From Psychrobacter sp. JCM 18901 (lineage in GTDB: Bacteria > Pseudomonadota > Gammaproteobacteria > Pseudomonadales > Moraxellaceae): 58,426 bases of DNA. Where the stretch lies: NCBI RefSeq assembly GCF_000586435.1, contig NZ_BAWH01000021.1, positions 1-58,426 on the forward strand, given 5' to 3'. The translations under genes were made by a program, and so were the position numbers. The notes beneath the pieces were generated by a model. It had not been told where the DNA came from and made no database searches. It worked only from the letters and a program-made list of their open reading frames with translations. Position 1 is the first letter of the stretch. Every line of letters starts with the position of its first letter. Positions 57,588-58,426 of this stretch are shown piece after piece.

Positions 57588-58046
57588 TTAAAAAAAGTTA
57601 TCCAACAACCAAATAAAGAAACCGGCAATCGCAATCACGACAATCACTTGCCATGTATATTGAAAGGTTTCGTCTTTACCTGGCCATGTCACTCGGCGAA
57701 GCTCAACGGCAGCATCTTTTAATAATATTTTAAAAGCACGGCCTTGATGCGTTAACGCCAAACAAACTAATGCAAATACAACAAGTGCGACAATAATACC
57801 AATACGTACCCAGACGTCGTTGGCAGGTTGCCAATAGCCCGGTAAATATTGATTTACTAGAGTCGCACCGATTAATACAGCTGCGGCAAGTAGCCACAAA
57901 ATCAAATCTTTTATTGAGCCAGTCTTAGCCACTTCAACAGCAGTAGTACCACTAGCTGAAACATGCTTATTTTTAGACAGCATTCCACCAGCAACCGCCT
58001 TGGCATCAGATAACTTAGTCTCGAGGTTATCTTGATCATTGCTCAT
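57588..58046 (-). CDS. secE: Preprotein translocase subunit SecE
   Basis: SecE is the clamp subunit of the SecYEG translocon. The 152-aa protein has three TM helices (residues about 45-65, 80-100 and 127-148), like E. coli SecE. The conserved cytosolic amphipathic helix and hinge read FKILLKDAAVELRRVTWPGK. A soluble N-terminal tail of about 40 residues precedes helix 1. The frame is intact. It is the first protein gene of the secE-nusG-ribosomal protein block. Confidence 0.95.
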   Translation of the reverse strand: MSNDQDNLETKLSDAKAVAGGMLSKNKHVSASGTTAVEVAKTGSIKDLILWLLAAAVLIGATLVNQYLPGYWQPANDVWVRIGIIVALVVFALVCLALTHQGRAFKILLKDAAVELRRVTWPGKDETFQYTWQVIVVIAIAGFFIWLLDNFF

Positions 58047-58097
58047 AAAGAACTCGCTTCGGAGATGGTGGGGTACAACAAAGATGTGATAAGAAGA

Positions 58098-58173
58098 TGG
58101 CAGGCGATGTAGGACTCGAACCTACAACCCTCGGTTTTGGAGACCGATGCTCTACCAATTGAGCCAATCGCCT
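58098..58173 (-). tRNA. trpT: tRNA-Trp (CCA anticodon)
   Basis: The minus strand gives a 76-nt cloverleaf: acceptor AGGCGAT, D-arm GGCTCAATTGGTAGAGC, anticodon arm CGGTCTCCAAAACCG with CCA, T-arm with GGTTCGAGTCC, and a genomically encoded CCA end. It sits about 50 nt before secE and is likely co-transcribed with it. Confidence 0.97.
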
Positions 58174-58191
58174 ATGGGTGTAAAGGACAGC

Positions 58192-58219
58192 ATTATACAA
58201 TATTTAGCATAGAATGCAA
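58192..58219 (-). promoter_or_regulatory. Near-consensus sigma-70 promoter of trpT-secE
   Basis: On the minus strand TTGCAT (58219-58214) and TATAAT (58197-58192) are separated by 16 nt. Initiation would fall about 10 nt before the tRNA. This likely drives trpT-secE-nusG. Confidence 0.75.
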
Positions 58220-58426
58220 GCCCTTGACGGTAAAATTATTAACTTTACCTGATTTTGCACTACTGCAATCTAAAATAACTGCTAGCGTTAAGTGCAGCGA
58301 TAATATAACAAGCTATGCTGCAGATTACAATATGCTATCTAACAAATAATTGTCTCTGTCACACATACAGCCAATTCATTAATACACGCTAGGCATAATT
58401 CTACTTTTGAACGTGCTTCACTATTC
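58220..58426. other. AT-rich region upstream of the trpT promoter
   Basis: No gene or RNA is recognised. A 70-codon + strand frame starting inside the tRNA (58137-58349) is fortuitous. Confidence 0.4.

Noticed and set aside
58137..58349. 70-codon + strand frame at the right edge
   Set aside because: It begins inside the tRNA-Trp gene and across its promoter, so it is not credible.

Overview
The window looks like a chromosomal segment of a Psychrobacter-type gammaproteobacterium (Moraxellaceae). The basis is moderate-to-low GC, the conserved blocks ponA / pilMNOPQ-aroKB-damX-like-gltBD and trpT-secE-nusG-rplKAJL-rpoBC, a HemJ-type protoporphyrinogen oxidase, and BLUF-like proteins related to Acinetobacter BlsA. 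Genus assignment is inference from gene content; no database search was possible. I see no phage, insertion sequence, CRISPR array or rRNA.

Layout. 1-6.1 kb (+): serB, popT (DUF368), a small membrane protein, an SCP2-domain protein, bioB and hemJ. 6.2-14.8 kb (-): a secreted NlpC/P60-like protein, a two-TM protein, rph, two tandem fadD paralogues and a YfbK-like vWA lipoprotein. 15.2-17.6 kb (+): parC. 17.7-19.6 kb (-): three tandem BLUF-like genes with repeated flanks. 20-25.5 kb: a secreted PEBP-like protein (-), a Cof-type HAD hydrolase (+), an SDR (-), potD (+) and a FUSC-family membrane protein (-). 25.8-41.3 kb (-): gltBD, a DamX/SPOR-like gene, aroB, aroK and pilQPONM. 41.5-44.1 kb (+): ponA/mrcA. 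44.3-58.2 kb (-): a small hypothetical gene, rpoC, rpoB, rplL, rplJ, rplA, rplK, nusG, secE and tRNA-Trp with a near-consensus promoter.

The most conspicuous property is pervasive frame disruption. About 23 of about 41 protein genes, including essential rpoB, rpoC, rplJ, rplL and nusG, are broken by one-base indels. Roughly three quarters are one surplus A/T in a run (usually 7 where the frame needs 6). The rest are mostly single-base losses. Removing or adding that base restores a full-length family member almost every time, so I annotate each as one composite CDS and regard the indels as probable consensus errors rather than pseudogenes. Programmed slippage is the biological alternative but cannot explain the non-homopolymer cases.

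The most interesting biology is the tandem BLUF-like array. All three proteins keep the signalling Tyr and Gln and a BlsA-like C-terminal tail. Only the parC-proximal copy keeps the flavin-contacting Asn; the other two have Phe there. Copies 2 and 3 also share an ACTTTA-n3-TAAAGT palindrome upstream, and the locus is punctuated by related hairpin terminators.
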